Source: Nissolia schottii (taxonomy: Eukaryota; Streptophyta; Magnoliopsida; Fabales; Fabaceae). From it: a stretch of 64,000 nucleotides of DNA. Below the pieces are notes generated by a model. It worked only from the letters and a program-made list of their open reading frames with translations, was not told where the DNA came from and did no database searches. The first letter of the stretch is position 1; each line of letters begins with the position of its first letter. The position numbers were made by a program, and so were the translations under genes. The stretch spans positions 520,919-584,918 of the forward strand of contig QANU01001174.1 in assembly GCA_003254905.1 (NCBI GenBank), given 5' to 3'. Of the stretch, positions 11,892-23,800 are shown in pieces.

Positions 11892-13388
11892 TATATATGA
11901 TGAGAGATTTTGGTTTTTGTTTGATACAAATTGTTAGTTTTTAATTCCTCACTTGCTTTTATTTTTACTCATTTTTCTTGTCTTTCGTAGAAGTCACTTA
12001 GTATTTGTATTTTTATTTTTTTTTGGAGGAATATTGGGCAAAGTATCATTAAGAAAAAGTATGAATAATATATATAATAAAAATGTTAATCAAGCTCTAT
12101 ATAGTTTCATACACATACGCCTACATGATGATTCTTGAATTAGTGAGTCATACTAATTTTGTTTTATTCAAAATATCGTTATTTTCTATAAAAATTCTGA
12201 CTCTTTTTTTTTTTTTGGGTTATGTAACATTATTGATCATGATGTAGTTTACATAATTTTTGCAATTAATGTTTTTTATTTTTAAATAGTTATGGGCCGA
12301 CTTTGATTTATAATTTTATGGGAAATAGTATGTATGTATAATGTTTGTATGTATATATTGCTTTCCTAATTATATGGATTTGCCTTTCACGGAAGATGCA
12401 TGGAAATATAAATCTGAAACTGAAAGGAAGGTATTGCGCGGATATTCAATTAATACTTGTATATTTTGGTTGTCCTATTGCTATAGTGATTAGTGTTGGG
12501 GGCAAAAAATTTTGAGTTTTCTTTCTCATTTCCTGAATTTTCTTATGAAAAAATATTACTAGTACCTACAAGTTTCCTATCTTTTGAGGTTACGATTGTG
12601 ATGTAAATTTGATGGAGATTGATTGCCAGACCCATAAAATAATCATAATTTGTGCAACTAAGGTCGATTGACTTGAATTTGGCTTGAGTCATCTATGTAG
12701 TTGACTAAGGTTCTCTTGTTATAGGGAAGCACAAATTGGATCCTTTACGATTAGGATTTCATTGAAAATAAAAAACAAGTTCCAGATTTTTCTGACATAT
12801 TTATTAATTATTGCATAGTTTTATTAATTAGTTTCATTAATGCTCCCATAGCTTTTGGATCATGTCCTCAGTTCACACAGCATAAGTCAAGATTGATCAT
12901 ATTCCATAACCACCTTATATTTAAATTTTATGCTATGATGATTTGTTTGTTGTGCCTACTCTTGTTATCGTTCCCACTCCTCACTTCTTTCGCATTAATA
13001 TGAAATATATAGAAAGTGATTAATTGTGGAAGTAAATTCTTCAAACAAATTCTGTGTATCCATACTATACAGGTAAATGTTTAACCAAAAAAAAAATACT
13101 ATACGTATAAAATATAAAAAGGGTTGAAAATGTACACGGATGCTATGAATAGTGAATATTGTTATTTTAGATTTAAGATGACAAGTTAGCAGCATTTAGG
13201 TTGACAAATTAAGCTTAATTTATGCAAATAAAATTATATATGTACAAGAGATTGAAATTTATTAAAGGTTCTTCGTGATTACAATTAAATGATCAAAATG
13301 ACGTAAATTCAATTTTCTCTTCCGATGTGAAGATCATTTTAGTTAGTGATATGCAAGTACATATATAAGCATTTAAAGAGTTTAAAGA
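11892..13388. other. AT-rich intergenic region
   Basis: 3' flank of the NHL12-like gene followed by AT-rich DNA. I see no gene, RNA or transposon end. Confidence 0.35.
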
Positions 13389-13615
13389 CATGCCAGGGTG
13401 GGTGATGGCTTCGATGGGGAAAGCGGGAGGGATGGTGGGTGGGTGGAGAGAGAGGAAGAGAAGAGAGGGAGTGGCGGTGGCGGCTTTGGCGGGGAGAGAG
13501 GGAGGGACAGTGGCCTTGGGTGGGGAAGGGAAAGAGATTCAGAGGGGGTGCAAAGAGATCTGTGGGGAGAGATGGGGTGCAAAGAGAGAGGGAGGGGGTG
13601 GGGAAGAAGAGAATA
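13389..13615 (+). repeat. G-rich purine tract
   Basis: About 225 bases of almost pure G and A on the + strand, with many GGG runs (for example GGGTGGGTGG, GGGAGGGAC, GGGGGTGGGG). It is open in several frames, but the predicted peptides are low-complexity Gly/Glu/Arg or, on the other strand, Pro/Ser/Leu, as expected from composition alone. A T-run and a stretch containing ACTAAAAACGAAC follow at 13620-13860; this resembles non-coding parts of plant DNA elements, but I cannot name a family. Confidence 0.55.
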
Positions 13616-15581
13616 TTAAGATTTTTTTTTTTAAAAAAATTGAAATTGGATTGAGTTTTGGGTTGGTTATGGGTGGGTCATGAGTTTAATTTAAAAATTT
13701 AGGTTACGTCATGTGACGAAGTTAACGGCTATGTCAGTGTCGTCAAACCTAAACTGATAGCAGAGACTAAAAACGAACAAATTTTTTTTACAGGTACTCA
13801 ATCAAATGAAATTTTTTTGAGAGACCAAACACAAATTTTTTTATATTACAAGGATTAAAAACTTATTTAACTTGTCAAAGAATAACAAAAGTTTGACATC
13901 ATTTAAATGGTTAAGATCATGCCACACAACTTGTAAATTAAAGTGGAGAAAATTGTCCAAGATGAATGACATAGTTAGGTAGGAGTGTTTTTGTATTTTA
14001 AAAAGACGTTCAGTTTAATTTTTGTATTGATGTGAGTGTTATTTTAATGAGTGTTTTGTATGTTTTTTGTGTTATATAAGTATTTAAAGAACTTAAAAGT
14101 ATGTCTTAATTTTAGTAAGATGATTAATGTTAAACTCACTTAAACTTTTGAATATAAAAAAAGATGGAGATAATTATTAGTTTAAATGAATTGCACTACA
14201 AAATTATTTTTCATGAGTGACCTGTATCACTCTACTCTATTCTTTTATCTACTTTTTAATTTTTACTTTTTTTTTACCCCGTTCACCAACTGAGCTCCCA
14301 TGCTATCCATTAAACTTGCTGGATCAGTTACCTTTCTTGGTGTGGGCCCAAAGACCAGATCCAATTATTTTTATAAGTAGAAAGAAAAGAAAGAGAAAAG
14401 TCAAAAGCCCACAAGGGACTAAGATGAAGAGGTGATATCGTGGCTCGAGTCTGCGCTGGCCCATCAGATTACACAACAATTTGCCAACCTTGGAATAGAC
14501 TTTTAAGCCTATGTTTATCTTTTGCCGAACCGAAAAGAACCATACAATCTAAGATGGAAGTCCATGATTTGAAAAATCAACATACTCAATATGCTGGGGA
14601 GGAGAGCACCAAAATGTGGGATCGTAAGAGTACGTGAGGATATGTTGCATAAGTACGGCTACGGGTACTATATTGATACCAGGTTTAAATACAAGTACAA
14701 AAATTTCAAGGAAAAAAAAGGGGTACACGTACGTGATTATTTTTCTTTTTTGTTATTCTCCAAATTACATTCATTAAAATTTAAAATTAAAATCTCATAC
14801 ATATTATACAAACTCTTCATTTCACTAGACTAATTACAGTGATATTAGGTGCATGTGATTATAAATTATATAAAAATATAAATTATAGATAACAAGCTTA
14901 TTAAATAATAAAATAAGTGTAATTTAACAGTATTCAAACTCTAATTTTTTTTATCAAATTGCTACAAGATATGTCAATAAAAATATTTAAAGAGCTAAAC
15001 ATTTTGAAGAGATTAAGTTGTATTGTGTTTCATTTAAAAGCAAACTAAATAGTTTAGCTCTTAAATTTGATATTTTATGAGTAGAAATTTGCATTTTGAG
15101 GCAACTTCTTATTGTAATGCACGCCTATAAATATCCAACAAGTACTAATATTGGGTACAATTGGCTATTTAGAAGTACTCATTCTTCGTATACTTCTTTT
15201 GTTGTTCAATGTTTTGTTTGATTTGTTTATACATATTTTAATCAATTTATTTATATATAATTTGTATCTAAGTACATTATTTAAAAAAGAAAATGTACCC
15301 AAAAAGTCTACACTAATTATATACAGCTTTTCTTTTGCACTGGTTTGTGTGTCTCGGAATAAAATCAGTTAATTTTATCATTGTAAAAGAAATTGTAGGG
15401 AAAAAAATGCTTTAAAGGAAAAATTTGTATAATAAATCATGTTTTAACACAAAGATTTATTTAGATTGATCCTAGCATATTATAGATTGTATTATAAATT
15501 AATTTGATTGATTCAGTTTATTATTAGATTTATTTTTTAATGCATATTTATAGGTTAGACAAATAATCACGATAATTGAGC
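13616..15581. other. AT-rich intergenic region
   Basis: No gene recognised. Short open frames at 14217-14833 and 15151-15372 lack domains and have the AT-rich composition of the surroundings. Confidence 0.35.
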
Positions 15582-16195
15582 TTTTTACTCAGATTATTGG
15601 AAAGGAAACTAGTTGTTCTGATTCTGCTCTTCTCATTGACAAGGCCACAGCTTCCAGTAATTCATCTGCTGAAGTAAGTTGATGATTTGCTAGTATTTTT
15701 TCTATTCATGATTTTGGCTCCAATATTTGTTATTTGAAGTTTAATTATGGTGATAATCCTTTTTGTCCTCATTATTAGACTTTGCAGAAAGAGCATCTAA
15801 ACAAAATGCATTAGACAGATATCTGAACTCTTTGACAGTGGAGAGTTCCTGATTAGCACGGAATACACTTTTCTCTCAAAAGGAATTTTTATTCTTTTTT
15901 TAATAGTTGATTTAGAGGCTAATGATTTAAATGCAAATATGACCTATGATTAAGACACTAGCGTCATTGAATCCATTTAATTAGCCAACTCTAAGTAATA
16001 GGACAATGCTTCATTGTTATTGGTCCTTAGTTGATTAATTGATTTTTATTATTTTTCTTTATAGTTCTCAAATCAACAATCATTCTTGTGTTTTTCTGCA
16101 GTTTTAAATTCAATAGAAAATTACTAAGTGTTGTTGGAATTCATTTTTCAGTTAAAACTGGGAACTGCTGGTTTGTAGAGAAGATATCATAAAGG
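15582..16195 (+). pseudogene. XRN exoribonuclease gene fragment (exons 11-13)
   Basis: Three blocks align by eye with consecutive exons of the intact XRN gene at 20880. Block one (about 15582-15673) encodes GKETSCSDSALLIDKA-like sequence, matches exon 11, and keeps a GTAAGT donor. Block two (about 15779-15865) matches exon 12 but has lost about 15 bases and reads into a TAG. Block three (16152-16195) matches exon 13 but has a TAG and a frame change. Introns between the blocks also resemble those of the intact gene. It is on the same strand, about 5 kb upstream of the intact copy. No other XRN exons are visible, so this is a truncated, non-coding duplicate. Confidence 0.8.
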
Positions 16196-16221
16196 TAACC
16201 AAATGTGGTCCGAGATATTCT

Positions 16222-16371
16222 TGTGTGAACCTGTGTTTAAGAAATTTTTTTCAGGCATACACACACAAAAAATGTAATAGATCTCACATGTATATAAATA
16301 TATTTATAATAATGTTGTGAGTCCCACATTTTTTTATGTGCCTAACAAAAAATTCTTAAACACGTTCCCAC
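16222..16371. mobile_element. foldback MITE
   Basis: A 150-base imperfect palindrome. The left arm (GTGTTTAAGAAATTTTTT, then CAGGCATAC...AAAAAATGT) is the reverse complement of the right arm, which ends in TTCTTAAACACGTTCCCA. Arms are about 60 bases. It lies just after the last block of the XRN pseudogene. Superfamily and target duplication are unresolved. Confidence 0.6.
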
Positions 16372-16500
16372 GTAATAATATTTCAGGTGGTTAAAGATCA
16401 TGCCATGGGGAAAAAGTCATAATTAGTGATAAGAAGCACATCTTTAAATTATATGATTTTGATAACATAAAATAGATACAATTTTTTTATTGGTTTATAT

Positions 16501-17160
16501 TGATGGAAAATTCTACACAATAAATCGATAACTTAATCAGAGTTATATGCAGCGGATAATAATTTCCCCAACTTGCAAGAATCTATGAGGATCAATAACA
16601 AATAATAGCAACAACAAAAACACACAAAAGGAATACACGGTAATTTTTAACGTGGAAAACCTTTTCAATGTGAGAAGTAAAAACCACGGACACAAGCCAG
16701 TCAATCAAGCTCCACTGTGATCAAAATAAGGGTACAAGAGAGTCTCAATCACAGCACAAATCGTGCTCAATAATCAGCCAATAAACAAGGCAAAAACGAT
16801 GAAATAGAGAACAAGAGAAACCAGAAAAATCCAAAATTGTTGTTACTGTGGGCGGCCAATTTCTCACTGCTTATGTAACTTTTCAACATCCCACCTCGAG
16901 ATTAAAGTATCACGTGTTCTGAACTTGCTGTAAAAATTTCAGCCCGATCCAACGGTGAACGAAGCAGTGACGGCAGATCAAAAATTGTTGCGCTGACAAA
17001 AAACATTTTTCCTTCTCTTCTCCTTTTTTCTTTTCTTTCTTTTGTCTTCTCAGCTCTCTCTATTAACCCTAAAAACTGACCACTCTCTACTATTAACTGA
17101 GAATAGTGGGTTTGTATATATTGAGCCTTTCTTCATATAGGAAGGGAGCACAACCCAACA
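16501..17160. mobile_element. solo LTR, probably Copia type
   Basis: A 660-base sequence starting TGATGG and ending CCCAACA, flanked by TATAT on both sides (16496-16500 and 17161-17165). This is the TG...CA plus 5-bp target duplication pattern of an LTR. Its content, including AACGTGGAAAACC, resembles Copia LTRs of legumes as I remember them. No internal retrotransposon sequence or second LTR is adjacent. It interrupts a tandem-repeat unit that flanks the inverted repeat to the right. The target duplication sits next to an AT repeat, which lowers its weight somewhat. Confidence 0.7.
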
Positions 17161-17165
17161 TATAT

Positions 17166-17321
17166 ATATAAACTGATTTGATATGATTTGATAATTTTAA
17201 AAAAAATCTTAATTAATAGTAAGTAGCACATCTTTAAATTATATGATTTTGATAACATAAAATAGATACAATTATCTTTTTCTGATATTAATATAAACTG
17301 ATTTAATAATTTAAAAAAAAT

Positions 17322-17356
<35 letters not shown>

Positions 17357-17400
17357 ATAATAAGTTGCATCTCCTCAAATTATAGAATTGTGATAAATTC
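17166..17400. repeat. left-flank copies of the ~115-base repeat around the inverted repeat
   Basis: Units containing CACATCTTTAAATTATATGA and GATAACATAAAATAGATACA occur here and at 16430-16482, on the far side of the solo LTR. The same units appear inverted at 18285-18690 in three copies. An (AT)n run lies at about 17325-17352. Confidence 0.6.
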
Positions 17401-17460
17401 AATTGTAAATAGTTAGCTAGGCTGCTCGGGAAAAAAAAAATTACCATAAAGATTAATTAT

Positions 17461-18205
17461 AAACATCACAGGAGAGGTTGTAGAAAATTCTTAGAAAAAG
17501 TTGAATGACTTCAACGTGAGTTGACAATTTTTAAAGAGACCATTGTCAATAATATAGATATCACATGATAGGTTGTGGTGTTTTTCGTAAATAAAAACTT
17601 AAATGACTTCGACACGATGAGACAATTATTAAAGAGATCAGAGACACACTCTCAAGTAAGTGCTCGACGTTGGTGAAGACTTTGTTAAAGTAAAAGAATC
17701 AACGGAAAGTGACAAGAAGAAGCGGAAAGACTTTGTTGAGGTAAAAGAATCACAAAAAATAAATAAATAAAAAAAAGAGAATAGGATTGATAATCTTAAT
17801 TGTGATTTGTGATTTTAATTTAAACTTTCAAAAAAATGAAAAGTGGAAGGAAAAAAAATCACAATTAAGATTGTAAATCTCATGCATTTTTTGGAATCTC
17901 TTGTGATTCTTCTATTTTAACAGTGTGTTCAAGTTTCTTCTCGTCACTATTCATTGATTCTTTTACTTTAACCGAGTCGTCTTCAATGTTGAGCACACTT
18001 CTCTTGCTTGAGAGTGCGTCTTTGATCTCTTCAGTAATTGTCTCCTCGTGTTGAAGTCGTTCAAGTTTTTTTACAGAATCCTCCACAACCTCTCCTGTGA
18101 TATCTATATTCTCGACAATGCTCTCTTTAGAAATTGTCAACTCATGTTGAAGTCATTCAAATTTTTTGAGTGAATCTTCTACAACCTCTGGTATGAGGTC
18201 CATAA
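17461..18205. repeat. long inverted repeat with coding-derived arms
   Basis: The left arm (about 17461-17808) is the imperfect reverse complement of the right arm (about 17856-18205). The arms close on a perfect 16-base stem (17793-17808 against 17856-17871) with a 47-base loop. Along most of their length the arms are roughly three-quarters identical by eye. Each also has an internal direct repeat of about 114 bases. Transcribed from either side, it would fold into a long hairpin. The right arm keeps a short open frame on the minus strand (separate entry); the left arm has stops. Flanking ~115-base repeats extend the inverted symmetry out to about 16400 and 18690. Confidence 0.75.
17880..18140 (-). 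pseudogene. gene fragment in inverted-repeat arm, function unknown
   Basis: An 86-residue minus-strand frame, acidic and Glu/Lys/Ser-rich, with phrases such as EVVEDSVKKLERLQHEE. A second, diverged copy of the same phrase is read just upstream (about 18145-18240) but contains a stop. That repetition suggests a tandemly repeated, probably coiled-coil or disordered protein from which this is a scrap. I do not recognise the parent family. No splice sites, start context or downstream exons support an expressed gene. Confidence 0.45.
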
Positions 18206-18284
18206 TATCTACGGTGATTTTTTTTCTTCTATATATTTAGTGAGCTCCCTAACTGATTATTTATAATTGATTTTCTCACAATTC

Positions 18285-18690
18285 TATAATTGGAGGAGTC
18301 GCTACTCATTATTATTTATGATTTTTTTTAAATTATCAAATCAATTTATATACATATTAAAAAAAGAGAATTGTATCTATTTTATGGTATCAAAATCATA
18401 TAATTTGAAGATGTGATACTTATTATTAATTATGATTTTTGAAAAAATTATGAGATCATACCAAATCAATTTATATACATAAAAAAGGAGAGAATTGTAT
18501 ATATTTTATGTTATAAAAATCATATAATTTAAAGATGTACCACTTATTATTAGTTATGATTTTTTTTAAAAAAAGTTATCAAATCATACCAAATTAGTTT
18601 GTATACATGTCAAAAAAGAAAAGATAATTGTGTCTATTTTATGTTATCAAAATCATATAATTTGAAGATGTGCTACTTATTATTAAGGAA
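18285..18690. repeat. three tandem copies of a ~115-base repeat
   Basis: Three successive units share TCAAAATCATATAATTTGAA, GTACTTATTATTA-like and TATCAAATCA...TTTATATACA segments with spacing of about 115-125 bases. They are inverted relative to the copies left of the inverted repeat. Confidence 0.65.
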
Positions 18691-19855
18691 AAATAACATC
18701 TACATCTCCTAAATTTTAACTCAGTTGCAAGTAGATAATTTAAACTTTTAGCTACTTGCAAATAGCAGCCATCAACCAACAAATTTCTCAATTACAATCT
18801 TAAACATTAATATACTCTAAAAAAAAAATCAGCAAAAGTAATTTAATATTAATTTAAATAAATAACCATATTAATTGATAATATAATTAAGATATTCATT
18901 TAATTAATATAGGAAAATGGCATGGCAGGAAGCTGTGTTAAAAGTTAATGAAAATGGGAGTGACACTTAGGGGTGGGAACAAGCCAAGCCAGACCCTTAA
19001 CATGTCAGGCTTGTTTCGTTAATTTTTGGCTTGTTAACTGTTATAGGCCATTTTTTTAGTCTGGTCTGGCCTGTTTGGGAGGTCTGACCTGACCTGGAGC
19101 TTGATAGGCCTCCCTGTGTAAATTTTTATGAACTTAGTACATTGAATGGATTAAAAGAATTTCTTAATTCATTTAAAAACTTGATAAAAAATATCATAAA
19201 TTCAAGCATGTGAAATGGAATTTTGTTAGAGGATAATCCGTATTGGTTTATGGAAAGTAATGAAAGAGTTACAAATAATGATTTGAGGGAGCAATGCTTC
19301 CCTTTTTTTTAGGTGGACTGGATAATGAAAATATATTCATATAAGAAACAGAGAGAAAGACAAACGATCAAATCAAGTAACAGTAAGAAGATGACAATTT
19401 ACGATGGATATGAGAGAACGAATGCATTCGTTGAACATTTGGTAGAATTTTTTTTTTCCTTTGAATTGTGGTGAAGAAGGTGTCCAATGGCAATGAAACA
19501 GAAAAAGAACTTAAGCAGACCAATTTACAACACAACCCACCCCCAAAACTACACACCCAAATGAAACAGAGAAAAAACAAAGGCGTGGATCTTACAGCAA
19601 AACGCAGCAGCACCGTGGAATTTGAAGTAACAACACCGACTCCACCAGCAGAACGCAGTCCAAAACAGCACCAGAACGCAGCGGCAGCAACACCGAAATG
19701 CAAAAACAGCAGCTGCCAGAGAGAAGGATGAACAAGAGACTGGAGACAAATGAGATGGAAGTGTGAGTGTGGGAGAGACCTAGGAATTCTTTAAATTAAA
19801 ATAAAAAATTAAATAATAAAATTATATTAATAAATATGATTGCATAAAATATTAT
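18691..19855. other. intergenic region with a possible hAT-like end
   Basis: At 18967-19110, TAGGGGTGGGAACAAGCC followed by repeated GGCCTG / CAGGCTTG words resembles the end of non-autonomous hAT elements; the other end was not found, so this is weak. Opposed open frames at 19368-19749 lack known domains and I do not call them genes. Confidence 0.35.
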
Positions 19856-19861
19856 AAAAAG

Positions 19862-19945
19862 TAACGTTAGTCTAGTGGTTAATACATTGTTTTGGCATGG
19901 TGCAAGTCTCTAGTTCGAGTTCTATTGAAGATAACGTAATTTTTT
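19862..19945 (+). mobile_element. short tRNA-derived SINE or remnant
   Basis: The sequence has a pol III A-box-like element (TTAGTCTAGTGGTTAATAC) and, about 35 bases later, a B-box-like element (AGTTCGAGTTC), then a T-run. That spacing and order fit a tRNA-derived SINE head. It does not fold as a full tRNA in my reading, and target duplications are not clear. Confidence 0.5.
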
Positions 19946-20879
19946 TTTTAGTAAACCTACATGAACATTTGTGAATAAACGCCTAGATACCCTCTTAAAA
20001 TTATTCAAAGTGCAGATGATTGATTACTACTAATATATACATGTATGAATGTATGTATAAATAGATTAGTGATAATAAAGGTTGATTTGATCATATTTGT
20101 GAAGTCTGATCCACACAGTAACCTAGTATTTTACTCCACATGAACATTCATTAGTTAAGGCTGGAAGCCGTGACGTGTGGGTGGTTCGATGATCAGCAGC
20201 CTCAAGTGAAACGAGTTCCTTGTACCATCCGGGGAGTCCCTGCCTGCAGGGACTTATGACATCCCTGTATCTAATGCATCTATATACTATTTACTATATA
20301 TTATAAAAAATGTTACATGTACATCTAATTTTATACACCTATACATATACCATTAATAATGCACAAACTTTATTCTCGTGAGTGTACAAACATTACAAAC
20401 TTATAGATGATATTCTCAATTATACTTAATTAAGTGTACAAATATTACAGACATTAAAATATAAACTTTATATATATATAATAATATAGTGTATATATGA
20501 TATATATTTTTTTAGTGTACCTCTATCCGGACTCATATATTATATATGTGTATGTATATATATTTTGAAGTGTATGCAACTACTACTATTGTACTAATAG
20601 GACTCTAAACCTGAACAGCTAGCAAGATAAAATTATCGGAATCTTATCGTAGTGTTAATCATTAGTACTACTACTAGTAGATTGCAAACCCGTAATTAAG
20701 GCTCTTGGCAAACTGTGTCACATTAATGATGACAGCTCTTGGATTTTCTAGGACCATTCTCTTTCTTCTTTCCAAAACTCTTCAGCTTCTCCGCTTTCCC
20801 AAGCATATATAATTAAAGCTTTGTCCTAAACCTCCCTAAAACCACAAAGACTGGTTGCTAGATAGATAGATAGAGAGAG
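19946..20879. other. intergenic region and XRN promoter side
   Basis: AT-rich DNA with a perfect 9-bp-stem palindrome at 20235-20254 (AGTCCCTGC, CT, GCAGGGACT). Words such as GTGTACAAACATTACAAAC at 20380-20460 resemble the TTTGTGCA minisatellite family, inverted. The last 100 bases should hold the XRN leader, ending in a short GATA/GAGA run directly before the ATG. Confidence 0.35.
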
Positions 20880-23800
20880 ATGGGGGTACCCTCTTTCTAT
20901 CGATGGTTAGTAAACAAATACCCCAAGGTGGTAGCAAAGGCAATAGAAGACGTTGACACCACCATTCCAAATCCAAACGGCCTCGAGTTTGATAATTTGT
21001 ACCTTGACATGAACGGCATTATCCACTCTTGTTTCCATCCAGATGATCACAAAGTTCGTTCCCTTCTTTTTTTTTTTTTTTTTTTTTTTTTAATAAATAA
21101 TTATTTACATTTTTTGTTGTTATATGCGATGCGTACTAATATATAAGTTGCTTAAAACTTGTATTGTCATCCAGAGTCCAATGCCAACAACTTTTGGAGA
21201 CGTGTTCGACAACATCTTTAGTTACATTGATCGTATTGTGAGTATTGTTAGGCCTCGCAAGCTCTTGTACTTGGCCATCGGTGAGTCATCAGTTATTTTC
21301 ACACGCATGCACTTGGTACTTTATTATTTGATGCTAATTAGTGTTTATTTTTTTGTCTACATGATGGGGGGGGGGGTTCTTTCCATTAGAAACTTAAGAT
21401 GAATGTGTATGGTTCCAACATAAACAAGTATTTGTGTTTTGTTGTATGCATAGATGGAGTAGCCCCACGGGCCAAGATGAACCAACAGCGAGCAAGGCGG
21501 TTCCGAACTGCAAAGGACAATGACATGCGTGTGGGTGTTATTTTCCTTTGACATTTCTTTATTCGCTTATTTAACCTAATGATTTGTTTTTATCAACATT
21601 ATTTTTGCTGCAAATCAACTTTTCACTTTTGTTTCTCAAGTTGTAACTACCGGTTATACTATTCTTAATTTTAAGGAATTCACATTTTTCAACTTCAGTT
21701 CAGTTAGTTTCTAATGCTGTATTTTGTAAGCCAAATAATTTTTTAGTACGTAATCAAGAATGTTAAGACCCCTATTTAAGGTAGTATAATAAGAATGTAC
21801 TCCATTTGTGCCCTCAACCATGAATCACAAGTTACTTTTATTAGGCATAGCATAGTGTTTATTTAAATACTACTCCTTTTGTAATTACAGGAAGCTGAAG
21901 AACAGAGGCTGAGGAAACAATTTGAAATTGAAGGCAAAAAGGTTGTTCCCAAACAAGAATCTCAAGTGTCTGATTCTAACATAATAACACCAGGCACCGA
22001 GTTCATGCACCAACTCTCAGAGGCCCTTCAAAACTATGTGTCTTCAAGAATAGCCTGTTATTCTTTATGGAGTGACATTAAGGTGTTGTATGCATAACTG
22101 CCATTTATATGGCTTAGCTAAACTATATAATTACCTTCCCTCTAATTACTTTGTTAATTTGTAATTAGGTGATTCTTTCCGATGCTAATGTTCCCGGGGA
22201 AGGGGAACACAAGATCATGTCCTACATAAGAAAACAACGCACTCTTCCTGGATATGATCCCAACACCAGTCACTGCTTATATGGCTTGGTACCAATATAT
22301 ATCATAGTTAAAAAGAAATTGTACAGTGTGCTTATTCCTTCTTATATTTGTTATTTTGATGCCCTCTACCTTTGATTTCTGAATGCAGGATGCTGATCTC
22401 ATTATGCTGGCAATGACATCGCATGAGCCGCATTTTTCAATATTAAGAGAGGTATTTATGCCACTATCCTTATTTGCCTATTTGAAATCCATTAGTTTTG
22501 ATTACATTATTATCCCAAAATTGTTTCTCACATCAAGGTATTTTATAGGATGTCCTTTTGCAGGAGCAGCAGCCACAAAATGCAGCTTATAAGCCATTTG
22601 AGGTTTACTATATGGTTTACATTCTACGTTCTTTCTGCCACTTTGCTATTTGTTCATGAGTCTAATTACCAAATGTTACTGTATGCAGTTTTTACATGTT
22701 TGGTTATTGAGGGAGTACTTAGAATTGGATTTGAAGATTGAAAATCCACCGAAAAATATCACCATTGACTTTGAGCGCACGCTTGATGATTTCATCTTCA
22801 TTTGCTTTTTTGCTGGAAATGATTTTCTGCCACACATGCCATCTCTGGAAATTCATGAGGTCTTGTTTTACCAAAGTTTTGTTGTTAGAAATGGTGAATG
22901 CAAAATGTATATGTTTGATCAGGCTAACTTTCTCTTGGTTGACTCAAATTCTTTTCAGGGTGCCATAGATTTACTAATGAGTGTTTACAAGAGACAATTT
23001 AGTAACATTGGAGGTTACCTTGTAGACATGAGCAGGGTAACGGTGTTCATTAGTGTGTTTAATTCTTTGATTTGTGTTAACCATTTCAAATATTTTTCGT
23101 TTATTTGAGTTATGTTTTTTAGAATACTCAATGTGCATATGAAAGCAGGTTGGGGAGAAAAAGGCAGCTTTTGTAAAGCTTTCTAGAGTTGAGAGATTTA
23201 TACTGATGGTTGGAACTCATGAAGATAGAATTTTCAACAAGAGATCTGAAATAAGGGAGAGGAAATTGAGAAGGCTTGTTAGTGATTATGAGGCAAGTTA
23301 AAAATATATGAAAATTTTGACTTATGCATTAATATTTTAAAAATATTCACTAGTCTTTTTTGTTTACTTTCTATCCAGAAGCAAGATGAATTTGATAATG
23401 GAAGTAGTTCTGATTTTGCTCTTCATATTGGCAAGGCCATTGTTTCACACAATTCCTATGCTGAGGTAACTTTACGCCTTTGCTCACATTTTCTTATCGA
23501 TGATTTTTTATTCCATGTGGTATGAGGTATGTGGAGTTTGATGAATTTGATAATTCCCTTTGCTCCTCATTATCAGATTTTGCAGAACACAAAGGATCTG
23601 AAAGAGCAAGTGAATAGATGCATTAGGCAAAAATCTGATCTGTTTAAGAGTGGAGAGTTCCTTGTTGACAAGGTATTTACACTTCGGCTTGATTAGTTTG
23701 TTTTTCTCTTTGATTAGTTCCCTAATCCTTTGATATCAAGCATTCAAATGATGGTTAGTAAGTGATATTTGCATTTGTTTCAGGTAAAATTAGGAACTGC

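Noticed and set aside
19368-19749. Opposed Cys-rich and Lys/Thr-rich frames
   Set aside because: No known domain, no splice or start support, and the two frames overlap antisense; most likely chance.
19862-19945. A functional tRNA gene
   Set aside because: A- and B-box-like words are present, but I could not form an acceptor stem or a cloverleaf; a SINE head fits better.
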